DNA from: Pseudonocardia autotrophica
GTDB taxonomy: Bacteria > Actinomycetota > Actinomycetes > Mycobacteriales > Pseudonocardiaceae
Direction: 5' to 3'
DNA length: 64,000 bases
Assembly (NCBI RefSeq): GCF_000717175.1
Contig: NZ_JNYD01000006.1
Span: forward strand, 1 to 64,000
A program made the position numbers and the translations under genes. The notes beneath the pieces are model-generated. The model worked only from the letters and a program-made list of their open reading frames with translations. It searched no databases and was not told the origin of the DNA. Of the stretch, positions 52,061-60,483 are shown piece by piece (position 1 is the first letter of the stretch; the number at the start of each line of letters is the position of its first letter).

Positions 52061-52495
52061 GTGTCCGCGCAGCTTCCGGGGCAGCCGTCCGAGCGGCCGC
52101 TGCCCGAGCGGGTCGCCGCCGCCGTGCTGAGCCATCCCGCCGTCGTCCGGCTGGACGGCGGACCGTTCGGCAGCGTCGCCTCCTACCTCCCCGGGCGCCG
52201 CGTCGTCGGGGTGCGCGCGGGGGAGGGCGCCGCGGCGGGCGAACCCGTCGAGGTCGCGGTGGTCGTGCGCTGGCCCGCCGGGACCCCGCTGCCGGAGCTG
52301 GCCGAGGAGATCGCCGCGCGGGTGCGCGGCGTCGCGGGGGAGCGGCCGGTCGACGTGACCGTCGCGGACCTCGTCCCCGCCCCGATCACCGCGCCGGCCC
52401 CCGCGCCGGTCCCCGGGGCCCTCGCGGAGCCGGCCGGCGGCGGTCCGGCCACAGGGCCCGGACCGGCCGGAACGCCCGGCACGCGTCTCGCCTAG
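52061..52495 (+). CDS. Asp23/Gls24-related small protein
   Basis: A 144-aa protein. Residues 8-105 follow the short Asp23-like pattern (LPERVAAAVLSHPAVVRLDGGPFGSVASYLPGRRVVGVRAG, VEVAVVVRWPAGTPLPELAEEIAARVRGVAGERPVDVTVADLV). A Pro/Ala/Gly tail of about 40 residues follows. GTG 52061 lies seven bases after TAGCGT (52048-52053), which fits leaderless transcription; GTG 52052 is less likely because it overlaps the -10. It is the third Asp23-type gene in this cluster and lies just before tig. Confidence 0.78.
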   Translation: MSAQLPGQPSERPLPERVAAAVLSHPAVVRLDGGPFGSVASYLPGRRVVGVRAGEGAAAGEPVEVAVVVRWPAGTPLPELAEEIAARVRGVAGERPVDVTVADLVPAPITAPAPAPVPGALAEPAGGGPATGPGPAGTPGTRLA

Positions 52496-52498
52496 ACT
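52493..52498 (+). promoter_or_regulatory. putative -10 box of tig (TAGACT)
   Basis: TAGACT begins on the stop codon of the preceding gene and would give a leader of about 130 bases before GTG 52637. It has a good match to the actinobacterial -10; the -35 is unclear. Confidence 0.45.
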
Positions 52499-52636
52499 CG
52501 CCCGGACACGTGCCCGGCGCGCGTGACCGCCCCTCCCTACCCGGTTGATGCGGCGTCGTGCCGCCGGTCGCCCGAGTACGAACCGAGCAGGGCCCCGCCA
52601 CACAGCAGAGCCACCAGCAGTCCGAGGAGTTCCACC

Positions 52637-54154
52637 GTGAAGAGCACCGTCGAGCACATCGGCCCGACACGCGTCAAGCTCACAGTCGAGGTGCCGTTCG
52701 ACGAGCTCAAGCCCGACTTCGACCGCGCGTACAAGAAGATCGCGCAGCAGGTCCGCATCCCCGGCTTCCGCCCGGGCAAGGCGCCGGCCCGCATCCTCGA
52801 CGCGCGGCTCGGCCGCGGCGTCGTGCTGGACGAGGTGCTCAACGCCGCGGTCCCGGCCAAGTACTCCGAGGCCGTCGCGGCCGCGGACGACGTGAAGCCG
52901 ATCGGCCAGCCGAACATCGAGGTCACCGAGCTCGCCGACGGGGACAAGGTCGCGTTCACCGCGGAGGTCGACGTCCGCCCGGAGATCACGCTCCCGGAGC
53001 TGGACGGCATCACCGTGCAGGTCGACGACGTCGAGGTGACCGACGAGCAGGTCACCGAGCAGCTCGACCAGCTGCGCGCCCGGTTCGGCACCCTGACCGG
53101 CGTCGAGCGCGCCGCCCAGGCGGACGACTTCGTCCAGATCGACCTCTCCGCCGCTGTCGACGGCAAGGAGATCGAGGAGGCCACGACGACCGGGTACTCG
53201 TACCAGGTCGGCCAGGGCGGCCTCATCGACGGCATCGACGAGGCCATCACCGGCCTGTCCGCCGGCGAGGAGAAGACCTTCACCTCGAAGCTCGTCGCGG
53301 GCGAGTACGCGGACCAGGACGCCGAGGTCACCGTCAAGGTCACCGCGGTCAAGGAGCGCCAGCTCCCCGACGCCGACGACGAGTTCGCCCAGCTGGCCAG
53401 CGAGTTCGACACCCTCGACGAGCTCACCGCGGACCTGCGGGAGCGGCTCGGCCGGGTGCGCCGCATGGAGCAGGTCACCCAGGCCCGCGACAAGGTGCTC
53501 GACGAGATCGTCGACAACACCGAGGTCCCGCTGCCGGAGAGCATCGTCGAGGCCGAGGTCGAGTCCCGGCACCACGACGCCGTGCACGCGTTCGACCACA
53601 GCGACGAGCAGTTCGACGAGTTCCTCGAGAAGCAGGGCAAGACCCGCGAGGAGTTCGACACCGAGACCCGGGCCGAGGCCGAGAAGTCGGTCAAGACCCG
53701 CCTCGTGCTCGACGCGCTGGCCGACGCCGAGGAGGTCCAGGTCGGCGACCAGGAGCTCACCGAGCGGATCATCTACCAGGCCCAGCAGTACGGCATGGCG
53801 CCCGAGGAGTTCGTCCAGCGCATCCAGCAGGCGGGCCAGCTCGGCGCGATCTACTCGGACGTCCGGCGGAGCAAGGCGCTGATCGTCGCCGTCCGCGCCG
53901 CCACGGTCACCGATGCCGCGGGCGAGCCGGTCGACCTGTCCGACCTCCTCGGCCCGGAGGAGGGCGCCGCCGTCGCCGTCGACGCGGAGGAGGCCCCGGA
54001 GGCAGCCGCCGAGGCCGCCGACAGCGCCGCCGGCGCGACCGACGCCGCCGCGGACGAGGCCGCCCCCGAGGTCGTCGAGGCCCCGGCCGCGGACGACTCG
54101 ACCGACGCCGCGGTGGGCACCGAGGCTGCGGGCCCGGCAGCCGGCAAGGCCTGA
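52637..54154 (+). CDS. tig: trigger factor (ribosome-associated chaperone, PPIase)
   Basis: A 505-aa trigger factor. The N-terminal ribosome-binding domain includes the signature GFRPGKAPARILDARLG (residues about 47-63). The FKBP-type isomerase domain covers about 160-245 (ADDFVQIDLSAAVDGKEIEEA, YQVGQGGLIDGIDEAITGLSAGEEKTF). The C-terminal helical arms extend to about 440. An acidic Ala/Glu/Asp tail of some 60 residues, longer than in E. coli, ends the protein. GTG 52637 is eight bases after GAGGAG. It lies upstream of clpP1-clpP2-clpX, the usual order. Confidence 0.96.
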   Translation: MKSTVEHIGPTRVKLTVEVPFDELKPDFDRAYKKIAQQVRIPGFRPGKAPARILDARLGRGVVLDEVLNAAVPAKYSEAVAAADDVKPIGQPNIEVTELADGDKVAFTAEVDVRPEITLPELDGITVQVDDVEVTDEQVTEQLDQLRARFGTLTGVERAAQADDFVQIDLSAAVDGKEIEEATTTGYSYQVGQGGLIDGIDEAITGLSAGEEKTFTSKLVAGEYADQDAEVTVKVTAVKERQLPDADDEFAQLASEFDTLDELTADLRERLGRVRRMEQVTQARDKVLDEIVDNTEVPLPESIVEAEVESRHHDAVHAFDHSDEQFDEFLEKQGKTREEFDTETRAEAEKSVKTRLVLDALADAEEVQVGDQELTERIIYQAQQYGMAPEEFVQRIQQAGQLGAIYSDVRRSKALIVAVRAATVTDAAGEPVDLSDLLGPEEGAAVAVDAEEAPEAAAEAADSAAGATDAAADEAAPEVVEAPAADDSTDAAVGTEAAGPAAGKA

Positions 54155-54188
54155 TCGCGCGCGCCTGACCTGCGCGGACGGGTGGTCG

Positions 54189-54206
54189 CTGCGCTGTCGG
54201 CGAACA
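54189..54206 (-). promoter_or_regulatory. ClgR box upstream of clpP1
   Basis: On the minus strand the 18 bases read TGTTCGCCGACAGCGCAG. The ClgR consensus known from Corynebacterium and Streptomyces, WNNWCGCYNANRGCGWWS, is matched at every position but one (the first W after GCG is C). It lies about 50 bp before the expected transcription start, a normal position for an activator. Confidence 0.78.
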
Positions 54207-54243
54207 CGCGCCGTGTCCGCGGACGCGGCGTGCCGTGGCCGCG

Positions 54244-54249
54244 TAGGGT
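54244..54249 (+). promoter_or_regulatory. putative -10 box of clpP1P2 (TAGGGT)
   Basis: TAGGGT is placed 38 bp downstream of the ClgR box and about 100 bases before GTG 54351. The transcript would begin near 54256. Confidence 0.55.
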
Positions 54250-54350
54250 CGGGATCGAAGCAACGGGACGGGCCGCCGGCGGGACACGATCCCCCGGCGG
54301 CCCCCCGGAGAAGACGACCCCCGAGTGACGCCAGCAGAAGGCAGGGTGAA

Positions 54351-55022
54351 GTGAGTCAGCAGGACACCGGCCCGCGGTCGACCGCGGACCGCCTCGTGGA
54401 GGACCGCCGCGCGCTGCAGATGCGCTCGGCCCCCTCGAGCATGACGCTGTCCGACTCGGTGTTCGAGCGGCTGCTGCAGCAGCGGATCGTGGTGCTCGGG
54501 CAGCAGGTCGACGACGAGATCGCCAACCGGATCGCCGCGCAGATGCTGCTGCTCGCCGCGGAGGACCCGGAGGCGGACATCAACCTCTACATCAACTCGC
54601 CGGGCGGCTCGGTCACCGCGGGGATGGCCATCTTCGACACGATGGAGTTCATCCCCTGCGACGTGGCCACCACGGCGATGGGTCTGGCCGCGTCGATGGG
54701 GCAGTTCCTGCTCTCGGCGGGGACGCCCGGCAAGCGCTTCGCGCTGCCGCACACCCAGATCCTGATGCACCAGCCGTCGGCCGGCGTCGGCGGCTCGGAG
54801 TCGGACATCCGGATCCAGGCCGAGCTGTTCCGCCGGCACAAGCAGGAGATGGCGGAGCTGATCGCCGGGCACACCGGGCAGACCGTCGAGCGGATCACCC
54901 AGGACTTCGACCGGGACCGGTGGTTCTCCGCGCAGGAGGCCCTGGAGTACGGCTTCGTCGACCACGTCATCTCGCGGGCGGGCGACCTCCCGCAGCCGAG
55001 CGAGAACGGGAGCTCGTCGTGA
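54351..55022 (+). CDS. clpP1: ATP-dependent Clp protease proteolytic subunit 1
   Basis: A 223-aa serine peptidase subunit. The catalytic triad is Ser115 ([12 protein letters not shown]), His140 (ILMHQP) and Asp189 ([19 protein letters not shown]). The N-terminal 30 residues include a probable propeptide, removed in related actinobacterial ClpP1. The subunit assembles with ClpP2 into a two-ring tetradecamer that works with ClpX or ClpC1. GTG 54351 is preceded by AAGGCAGGGTG. The TGA overlaps the GTG of clpP2 (GTGA). Confidence 0.96.
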   Translation: MSQQDTGPRSTADRLVEDRRALQMRSAPSSMTLSDSVFERLLQQRIVVLGQQVDDEIANRIAAQMLLLAAEDPEADINLYINSPGGSVTAGMAIFDTMEFIPCDVATTAMGLAASMGQFLLSAGTPGKRFALPHTQILMHQPSAGVGGSESDIRIQAELFRRHKQEMAELIAGHTGQTVERITQDFDRDRWFSAQEALEYGFVDHVISRAGDLPQPSENGSSS

Positions 55023-55648
55023 GTGGATTCCGGATGCCGGAGAGCCGGTACGTGCTGCCCTCCTTCGTGGAGCGCACGAGCTACGGGGTCAAGGAGTCGA
55101 ACCCGTACAACAAGCTCTTCGAGGAGCGCATCATCTTCCTCGGGGTGCAGATCGACGACGCCTCGGCGAACGACGTCATGGCGCAGCTGCTCTGCCTCGA
55201 GTCCGCGGACCCGGACCGCGAGATCTCGATGTACATCAACTCGCCCGGCGGCTCGTTCACGTCGCTGATGGCGATCTACGACACCATGCAGTTCATCCGC
55301 CCCGACATCCAGACCGTCTGCCTCGGGCAGGCGGCGTCGGCCGCGGCCGTGCTGCTGGCGGCGGGCACCCCGGGGCGGCGCCTCGCGGTGCAGAACGCGC
55401 GCATCCTGATCCACCAGCCGGCCACCGAGGGCTTCTACGGCCAGGTGTCCGACCTGGAGATCCAGGCCGCCGAGATCACCCGCATGCGCAAGCTGCTGGA
55501 GAGCACCCTCGCGCGGCACAGCGGGCGCACGCCCGAGCAGGTGCACGACGACATCGAGCGGGACCGGATCCTCACGGCCGAGGAGGCCAAGGAGTACGGG
55601 ATCGTCGACGAGATCATCCAGAGCCGGAAGCTGTCCGCGGTCGGCTGA
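55019..55648 (+). CDS. clpP2: ATP-dependent Clp protease proteolytic subunit 2
   Basis: A 209-aa paralogue of ClpP1. Its triad is Ser107 ([12 protein letters not shown]), His132 (RILIHQP) and Asp182 ([18 protein letters not shown]). In mycobacteria and streptomycetes the two ClpP proteins form mixed rings and both are needed for activity. It starts on GTG overlapping the clpP1 stop by 4 bases. Two hairpins follow the stop, separating it from clpX. Confidence 0.96.
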   Translation: MSGFRMPESRYVLPSFVERTSYGVKESNPYNKLFEERIIFLGVQIDDASANDVMAQLLCLESADPDREISMYINSPGGSFTSLMAIYDTMQFIRPDIQTVCLGQAASAAAVLLAAGTPGRRLAVQNARILIHQPATEGFYGQVSDLEIQAAEITRMRKLLESTLARHSGRTPEQVHDDIERDRILTAEEAKEYGIVDEIIQSRKLSAVG

Positions 55649-55650
55649 GC

Positions 55651-55671
55651 GGTGCTCGCCACGCGAGCACC
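55651..55671 (+). terminator. 8-bp hairpin directly after clpP2
   Basis: GGTGCTCG (55651-55658) and CGAGCACC (55664-55671), perfect, loop of 5 bases, starting 2 bases past the stop codon. Confidence 0.6.
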
Positions 55672-55683
55672 CGCACCGCCGTC

Positions 55684-55721
55684 GGTGCACCGGGGCCGTC
55701 GCAGGACGGCCCCGGTGCACC
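55684..55721 (+). terminator. perfect 17-bp hairpin between clpP2 and clpX
   Basis: The arms at 55684-55700 and 55705-55721 are exact complements (core CACCGGGGCCG), with loop GCAG. Strong enough to end the clpP1P2 transcript. A -10-like TACCGT at 55824-55829 further on suggests that clpX has its own promoter. Confidence 0.8.
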
Positions 55722-55887
55722 CCGCACCTCCCGCACCAGTTGCGGGGTGAACGCATAACGACCGCCTGCCGACCCGATTCCGACAGGTCGCCGCGATCCT
55801 TCGCAGCGAGGGGCTCCGGCAGGTACCGTCATGACGACGTGGGCACGCCCGGACGAGGGCGGGCCGGATGGGACTGGGGCTGCACTC

Positions 55888-57165
55888 ATGGCACGCATCG
55901 GTGACGGCGGTGACCTGCTGAAGTGCTCTTTCTGCGGGAAGAGTCAGAAGCAGGTCAAGAAGCTCATCGCCGGGCCCGGCGTCTACATCTGCGACGAGTG
56001 CATCGATCTCTGCAACGAGATCATCGAGGAGGAGCTCGCCGAGACCGGCGACGTGAAGCTCGACGAGCTGCCCAAGCCCGCCGAGATCCACGAGTTCCTC
56101 GACCAGTACGTCGTCGGGCAGTCGGCCACCAAGCGCACGCTCTCGGTGGCGGTCTACAACCACTACAAGCGCATCCAGGCGGGCGACCGGGCCCGGGGCG
56201 ACGGCGACGGCGTCGAGCTGGCCAAGTCGAACATCCTCATGCTCGGTCCGACCGGTTGCGGCAAGACCTACCTCGCGCAGACCCTCGCCAAGCTGCTGAA
56301 CGTGCCGTTCGCGATCGCGGACGCCACGGCGCTGACCGAGGCCGGGTACGTCGGCGAGGACGTCGAGAACATCCTGCTCAAGCTCATCCAGGCGGCGGAC
56401 TACGACGTCAAGCGGGCCGAGACCGGGATCATCTACATCGACGAGGTCGACAAGATCGCCCGCAAGTCGGAGAACCCGTCGATCACCCGGGACGTCTCCG
56501 GCGAGGGCGTGCAGCAGGCGCTGCTGAAGATCCTCGAGGGCACCACCGCCTCGGTGCCGCCGCAGGGCGGGCGCAAGCACCCGCACCAGGAGTTCATCCA
56601 GATCGACACGACGAACGTGCTGTTCATCGTGGCGGGTGCGTTCGCGGGCCTCGAGAAGATCATCTCGGACCGGGTCGGCCGGCGCGGGCTGGGCTTCGGC
56701 GCGGAGATCCGCTCGAAGTCGGACCTGGACAACTCCGAGAGCTTCGCGGACACCATGCCCGAGGACCTCATCAAGTTCGGGCTGATCCCCGAGTTCATCG
56801 GCCGGCTCCCGGTCGTGGCCTCGGTGACGTCGCTCGACAAGGACGCCCTGGTCAAGATCCTGACCGAGCCGCGCAACGCGCTGGTCAAGCAGTACCGCAA
56901 GCTCTTCGAGATGGACGGCGTCGAGCTCGAGTTCACGGACGACGCGCTCGAGGCGGTCGCCGACCAGGCGATCCTGCGGGGCACCGGCGCCCGCGGCCTC
57001 CGCGCGATCATGGAGGAGGTGCTCCTCCCCGTCATGTACGACATCCCGAGCCGCACGGACGTGGCGAAGGTGGTCGTGACCGAGGAGACGGTGAAGGAGA
57101 ACGTCAACCCGACGATCGTGCCCCGGCGCCCGCAGCGCCGGGAGCGGGGCGAGCGCTCCGCCTGA
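55888..57165 (+). CDS. clpX: ATP-dependent Clp protease ATP-binding subunit ClpX
   Basis: A 425-aa AAA+ unfoldase. The N-terminal zinc finger uses Cys13, Cys16, Cys35 and Cys38. Walker A is GPTGCGKT at residues 120-127, Walker B reads [11 protein letters not shown], the pore loop is GYVGED, and the ClpP-docking IGF-type loop is present as GLGFG. The C-terminal sensor 2 segment has [11 protein letters not shown]. It recognises substrate tags and feeds them to ClpP1P2. ATG 55888 is chosen for the family N-terminus [16 protein letters not shown]. An ATG at 55831 in frame is only one base from a -10-like box. Confidence 0.97.
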   Translation: MARIGDGGDLLKCSFCGKSQKQVKKLIAGPGVYICDECIDLCNEIIEEELAETGDVKLDELPKPAEIHEFLDQYVVGQSATKRTLSVAVYNHYKRIQAGDRARGDGDGVELAKSNILMLGPTGCGKTYLAQTLAKLLNVPFAIADATALTEAGYVGEDVENILLKLIQAADYDVKRAETGIIYIDEVDKIARKSENPSITRDVSGEGVQQALLKILEGTTASVPPQGGRKHPHQEFIQIDTTNVLFIVAGAFAGLEKIISDRVGRRGLGFGAEIRSKSDLDNSESFADTMPEDLIKFGLIPEFIGRLPVVASVTSLDKDALVKILTEPRNALVKQYRKLFEMDGVELEFTDDALEAVADQAILRGTGARGLRAIMEEVLLPVMYDIPSRTDVAKVVVTEETVKENVNPTIVPRRPQRRERGERSA

Positions 57166-57176
57166 GCGACACCTAC

Positions 57177-57215
57177 CGCGGAACGCCCGCCCTCCCCGAG
57201 GGCGGGCGTTCCGCG
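57177..57215 (+). terminator. perfect 18-bp hairpin after clpX
   Basis: Arms 57177-57194 (CGCGGAACGCCCGCCCTC) and 57198-57215 with loop CCC, followed by TTCTC. It starts 11 bases beyond the clpX stop and is the best intrinsic-terminator candidate in the window. Confidence 0.85.
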
Positions 57216-57238
57216 TTCTCGGGCCGCCCGCCCGGCAC

Positions 57239-57304
57239 ATGATCGGTCTCTGCGTGCAGTGAGGGCTGCCGGGGCAGCCGTCACCGCACACTCTCGGCGA
57301 TCAT
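57239..57304. repeat. 66-bp imperfect palindrome between clpX and the CoA-transferase gene
   Basis: Arms 57239-57270 and 57273-57304 pair at 24 of 32 positions, with perfect outer ends ATGATCG/CGATCAT and a perfect inner GGCTGCC/GGCAGCC. It lies between the clpX terminator and the convergent stop at 57315. It is not obviously the same family as copies A-C. Confidence 0.7.
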
Positions 57305-57314
57305 GGTGCGCTGC

Positions 57315-58487
57315 TCAGGCGCTCAGCTTCTCGATCTCCTCGGGCGTGTAGCCGAGCTCGGCGAGGACCTCGGCGGTGTGGGCGCCCAGGGCGGGGACCT
57401 CGGCGTCGAGCGGCGGGGGCCAGGCGCTGGAGTCGACGGGCGGCACGGCCATGGGCACCGCCTCGCCCCCGGGCACCGGCACGCCGACGAACCGGGCGCG
57501 GGCGACGAGCTGCGGGTGCCGGGGGAGCTCGGCGACGTGCCCGACCGCGGACCAGGCGATGTCGGCCTCGTCGAGCAGCGCGCCGAGCCGCTCCTGCGTG
57601 AGCCCGGCGAAGCGGGCGTGCAGGAGGTCGTGCAGCGCGTCGCGGTGCTCCACCCGCGCCCGCACCGAGGCGAAGCGCTCGTCGACCGCGACCGCCGGGT
57701 CGCCGAGCACGGTCGTGCAGAGCCGCAGCCACTCCCGCTCGTTCTGCACGGCGAGGTGCACGGCGCCGTCGGCGCACGGGAAGGGGCCGTACGGCGCGAT
57801 CGAGGGGTGGTGGCCGCCGGAGCGCGCCGGCGCCCGCCCGGTGCCGAGCGCGTACAGCATCGGCTGGTGCATCCACTCGGTGAGCGCCTCGAGCAGCGAG
57901 ATCCGCAGCGTGGCGCCCTCGCCGGTGCGCTCGCGGTGGAACAGCGCCGCCAGCACCGCGGACTGGACCTGCACCCCGGCCGCGATGTCGGCGACGGAGA
58001 TGCCGGCCCGGGCGGTCACGTCGCCGTCACCGGTCAGCTCGAGCAGACCGGCCTCGGACTGGATGAGCGCGTCGTAGGCCTTGCGGCCGGCGGCGGGCCC
58101 GCCCTCGCCGTACCCGGACAGCTCGCAGGTGATCAGCGAGGGCCGACGGCCGCGGAGGCTGTCGCCGTCGAGCCCGAGCCGGGCGGTGGCGCCGGGACCG
58201 AGGTTGGCCAGCACGACGTCGGCGGTGTCGACGAGCCGGTGCGCCGCGGCGAGCCCGTCGGCCGACTTGAGGTCGAGCACCACGGAGCGCTTGCCACGGT
58301 TGATCCACGCGAAGTACGAGGAGACGTCGCCGCAGGCCGCGTCGTAGCCGCGGGCGAAGTCGCCGCCGCCCGGCCGCTCGACCTTGACGACGTCGGCGCC
58401 GAGGTCGGCGAGCAGCCGCCCGGCGTAGGGCACGGAGACGGCGTGGTCGAAGGACACCACGCGGATCCCGGTCAGCGGTGCACTCAC
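57315..58487 (-). CDS. CaiB/BaiF class III CoA-transferase
   Basis: A 390-aa family III CoA-transferase that moves CoA between carboxylic acids. Key parts are PLTGIRVVSFDHAVSVPYAGRLLADLGADVVKVERPGGGD, YFAWINRGKRSVVLDLKSADG, and the catalytic aspartate in ARAGISVADIAAGVQV. Substrate is not defined by sequence, but the divergent OFA-family transporter makes oxalate/formate (formyl-CoA:oxalate CoA-transferase type) or a similar acid a fair guess. No oxalyl-CoA decarboxylase is in the window. GTG 58487 gives the family start. Confidence 0.9.
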   Translation of the reverse strand: MSAPLTGIRVVSFDHAVSVPYAGRLLADLGADVVKVERPGGGDFARGYDAACGDVSSYFAWINRGKRSVVLDLKSADGLAAAHRLVDTADVVLANLGPGATARLGLDGDSLRGRRPSLITCELSGYGEGGPAAGRKAYDALIQSEAGLLELTGDGDVTARAGISVADIAAGVQVQSAVLAALFHRERTGEGATLRISLLEALTEWMHQPMLYALGTGRAPARSGGHHPSIAPYGPFPCADGAVHLAVQNEREWLRLCTTVLGDPAVAVDERFASVRARVEHRDALHDLLHARFAGLTQERLGALLDEADIAWSAVGHVAELPRHPQLVARARFVGVPVPGGEAVPMAVPPVDSSAWPPPLDAEVPALGAHTAEVLAELGYTPEEIEKLSA

Positions 58488-58615
58488 CCGTCCACTCCAC
58501 CACACGAGGGGCACGGGCCCGAGGGTTGGCCGCCGTGCCGAGGGGGAATGCCTGGAATTGCCGCGTCAAGTACCGCGACATACGGTTCGGCCCGCACAGG
58601 CACGGAGGTGGTCGC

Positions 58616-59995
58616 ATGTCGGGAACGCCGGGGTTCCTCTCGCGGGAACGGATCGTCGCCCCACCGGGCTGGAGCCGCTGGCTGGTCCCGCCCGCTGCGC
58701 TGTCGATCCACCTCGCGATCGGCCAGGTCTACGCGTGGAGCGCGTTCAAGGGCTCCCTCGAGAAGGGCCTGGACATCAGCGGCGTGCTCAGCGCGCTGCC
58801 GTTCACCCTGGGCATCGTCATGCTCGGCATCTCCGCGGCGGTGTTCGGCACGAAGGTCGACACGAACGGCCCGCGCTGGGCGATGGCCGTCGCGTCGGCC
58901 TGTTTCGCCACCGGCTTCCTGGTCTCGGCCCTCGGCATCTGGCTGGGTCAGTACTGGCTGGTCGTCGTGGGGTACGGCGGCATCGGCGGGATCGGGCTGG
59001 GCATCGGCTACATCTCGCCCGTGTCCACGCTGATCAAGTGGTTCCCGGACCGGCCCGGCCTGGCGACCGGCATCGCGATCATGGGCTTCGGCGGCGGCGC
59101 GCTGATCGCCAACCCGTGGACCGCGTCGATGCTGTCGGCCTTCGGCGCCACCGGTAACGACCCGAACCCGAACGGCATCGCGCTGGCCTTCCTCATCCAC
59201 GGCGTGGTCTACGCGGTCTTCATGACGATGGGCTGGCTGCTCATCCGCGTCCCGGCCGCCGACTGGAAGCCCGCGGGGTGGGACCCGGCGAAGCAGAAGG
59301 CGCGGGCGATGGTCAGCACCGCGAGCGTCTCCGCCGCGAACGCCATCAAGACGCCGCAGTTCTGGCTGCTGTGGATCGTGCTCTGCTTCAACGTGACCGC
59401 TGGGATCGGCATCCTGGAGAAGGCGAACCCGATCTACCAGGACTTCTTCCGCGACGCCTCGCCGGCGCAGACGCTCGCCGCCGCGGCCACGGCGTTCGTG
59501 TCGATCCTGTCGCTGGCCAACATGCTCGGCCGGTTCGTGTGGTCCACGGTCTCGGACCTCATCGGCCGCAAGAACATCTACCGGCTCTACCTGGGCGTCG
59601 GCGCGCTGCTCTACCTGGCGCTGACGTTCATCGGCGAGGGCAACAAGGCCGTCTTCCTGATCTGCACGATGCTGATCCTGTCGTTCTACGGCGCCGGCTT
59701 CTCGACGATCCCGGCGTACCTGCGCGACCTGTTCGGCACCTACCAGGTCGGCGCCATCCACGGCCGGCTGCTCACGGCCTGGTCCACGGCCGGCGTCCTC
59801 GGGCCGATCATCGTCAACGCGATCGCCGACGCCCGCTCGGACGTCGCCGGCCCGTCGAAGTACACGCCCGCCTTCCTGGTGATGATCGTGCTGCTGGTCC
59901 TCGGCTTCGTCGCGAACGAGCTGGTGCGGCCGGTCGCCGACAAGTGGCACGAGCCCGAGCGGGCGGCACGGAGCGAGGAGGAGGCACGCACATGA
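58616..59995 (+). CDS. OFA-family MFS transporter (oxalate/formate antiporter type)
   Basis: A 459-aa permease with 12 helices. It has the OFA marks: LSIHLAIGQVYAWSAFKGSLEKGL in helix 1, GIGLGIGYISPVSTLIKWFPDRPGLATGIAIMGFGGGALI, and in the second half WLLWIVLCFNVTAGIGILEKANPIYQDFF and GRFVWSTVSDLIGRKNIY. OFA proteins exchange or import small mono- and dicarboxylates. ATG 58616 follows ACGGAGGTGG. It is divergent from the CoA-transferase, and its stop overlaps the next small gene (ATGA). Confidence 0.92.
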   Translation: MSGTPGFLSRERIVAPPGWSRWLVPPAALSIHLAIGQVYAWSAFKGSLEKGLDISGVLSALPFTLGIVMLGISAAVFGTKVDTNGPRWAMAVASACFATGFLVSALGIWLGQYWLVVVGYGGIGGIGLGIGYISPVSTLIKWFPDRPGLATGIAIMGFGGGALIANPWTASMLSAFGATGNDPNPNGIALAFLIHGVVYAVFMTMGWLLIRVPAADWKPAGWDPAKQKARAMVSTASVSAANAIKTPQFWLLWIVLCFNVTAGIGILEKANPIYQDFFRDASPAQTLAAAATAFVSILSLANMLGRFVWSTVSDLIGRKNIYRLYLGVGALLYLALTFIGEGNKAVFLICTMLILSFYGAGFSTIPAYLRDLFGTYQVGAIHGRLLTAWSTAGVLGPIIVNAIADARSDVAGPSKYTPAFLVMIVLLVLGFVANELVRPVADKWHEPERAARSEEEART

Positions 59996-60129
59996 GCGCG
60001 AGCACACCGGACCGCACGGGTGGCCCGCCCGTCGCCCTCGTCGTCCTGGCGTGGGTGTGGGTGGCGGCGCCCTTCCTGTACGGCCTGATCGCGCTGCTCA
60101 CGAAGATCCCCGCCTTGTTCTCCGGCTGA
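59992..60129 (+). CDS. small single-helix MFS partner protein
   Basis: A 45-aa protein with a hydrophilic N-terminus and one membrane helix (PPVALVVLAWVWVAAPFLYGLIALLTKIPALF). It starts on ATG overlapping the transporter stop, so the two are coupled. Actinobacterial OFA-type transporters are commonly followed by such a small subunit. It is too short for ordinary gene callers and easily missed. It probably stabilises the permease. Confidence 0.82.
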   Translation: MSASTPDRTGGPPVALVVLAWVWVAAPFLYGLIALLTKIPALFSG

Positions 60130-60174
60130 CCCGCACGGGGGTTCGGCCGCGGTGCGCCGGGGTACCTTCCCGCC

Positions 60175-60483
60175 GTGAGTGACGACGCGAAGGCCATGTC
60201 GGAGTGGATCACCGCCGTGTCCCGCGAGCTGGGGCTCGAGGGTCAGGTGGACAGCGAGAAGAGCGTGGACGCCGTGCTCGACCTGACGTCGGACGTCGCG
60301 CACGGCGTGAGCCGGCCGGCCGCGCCGGTGACGGCGTTCCTGATCGGGGTCGCCGCGGGCCGGGCGCAGGAGCCGCAGGTCGCCGCCGCGGACTACGCGC
60401 AGAAGATCTCCGCCCTCGCCGAGGGCTGGGACGCCGACACCGAGCGCGGTGTCCCGTCGAACGACCCCGACAACCGCGGTTAG
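60175..60483 (+). CDS. DUF6457-like small helical protein
   Basis: A 102-aa soluble protein, MSEWITAVSRELGLEGQVDSEKSVDAVLDLTSDVAHGVSRPAAPVTAFLIGVAAGRA..., all helical. The pattern is that of the DUF6457 proteins, which I recall as stand-alone or attached to molybdenum-cofactor guanylyltransferases; this is from memory and not tested. That would agree with a formate-related setting. GTG 60175 lies six bases after TACCTT (60163-60168). Its stop overlaps the stop of the convergent PPOX gene. Confidence 0.75.
   Translation: MSDDAKAMSEWITAVSRELGLEGQVDSEKSVDAVLDLTSDVAHGVSRPAAPVTAFLIGVAAGRAQEPQVAAADYAQKISALAEGWDADTERGVPSNDPDNRG

Noticed and set aside
52496..52636. Possible tRNA gene upstream of tig
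   Set aside because: No cloverleaf or T-loop sequence could be found; no tRNA was recognised anywhere in the window.
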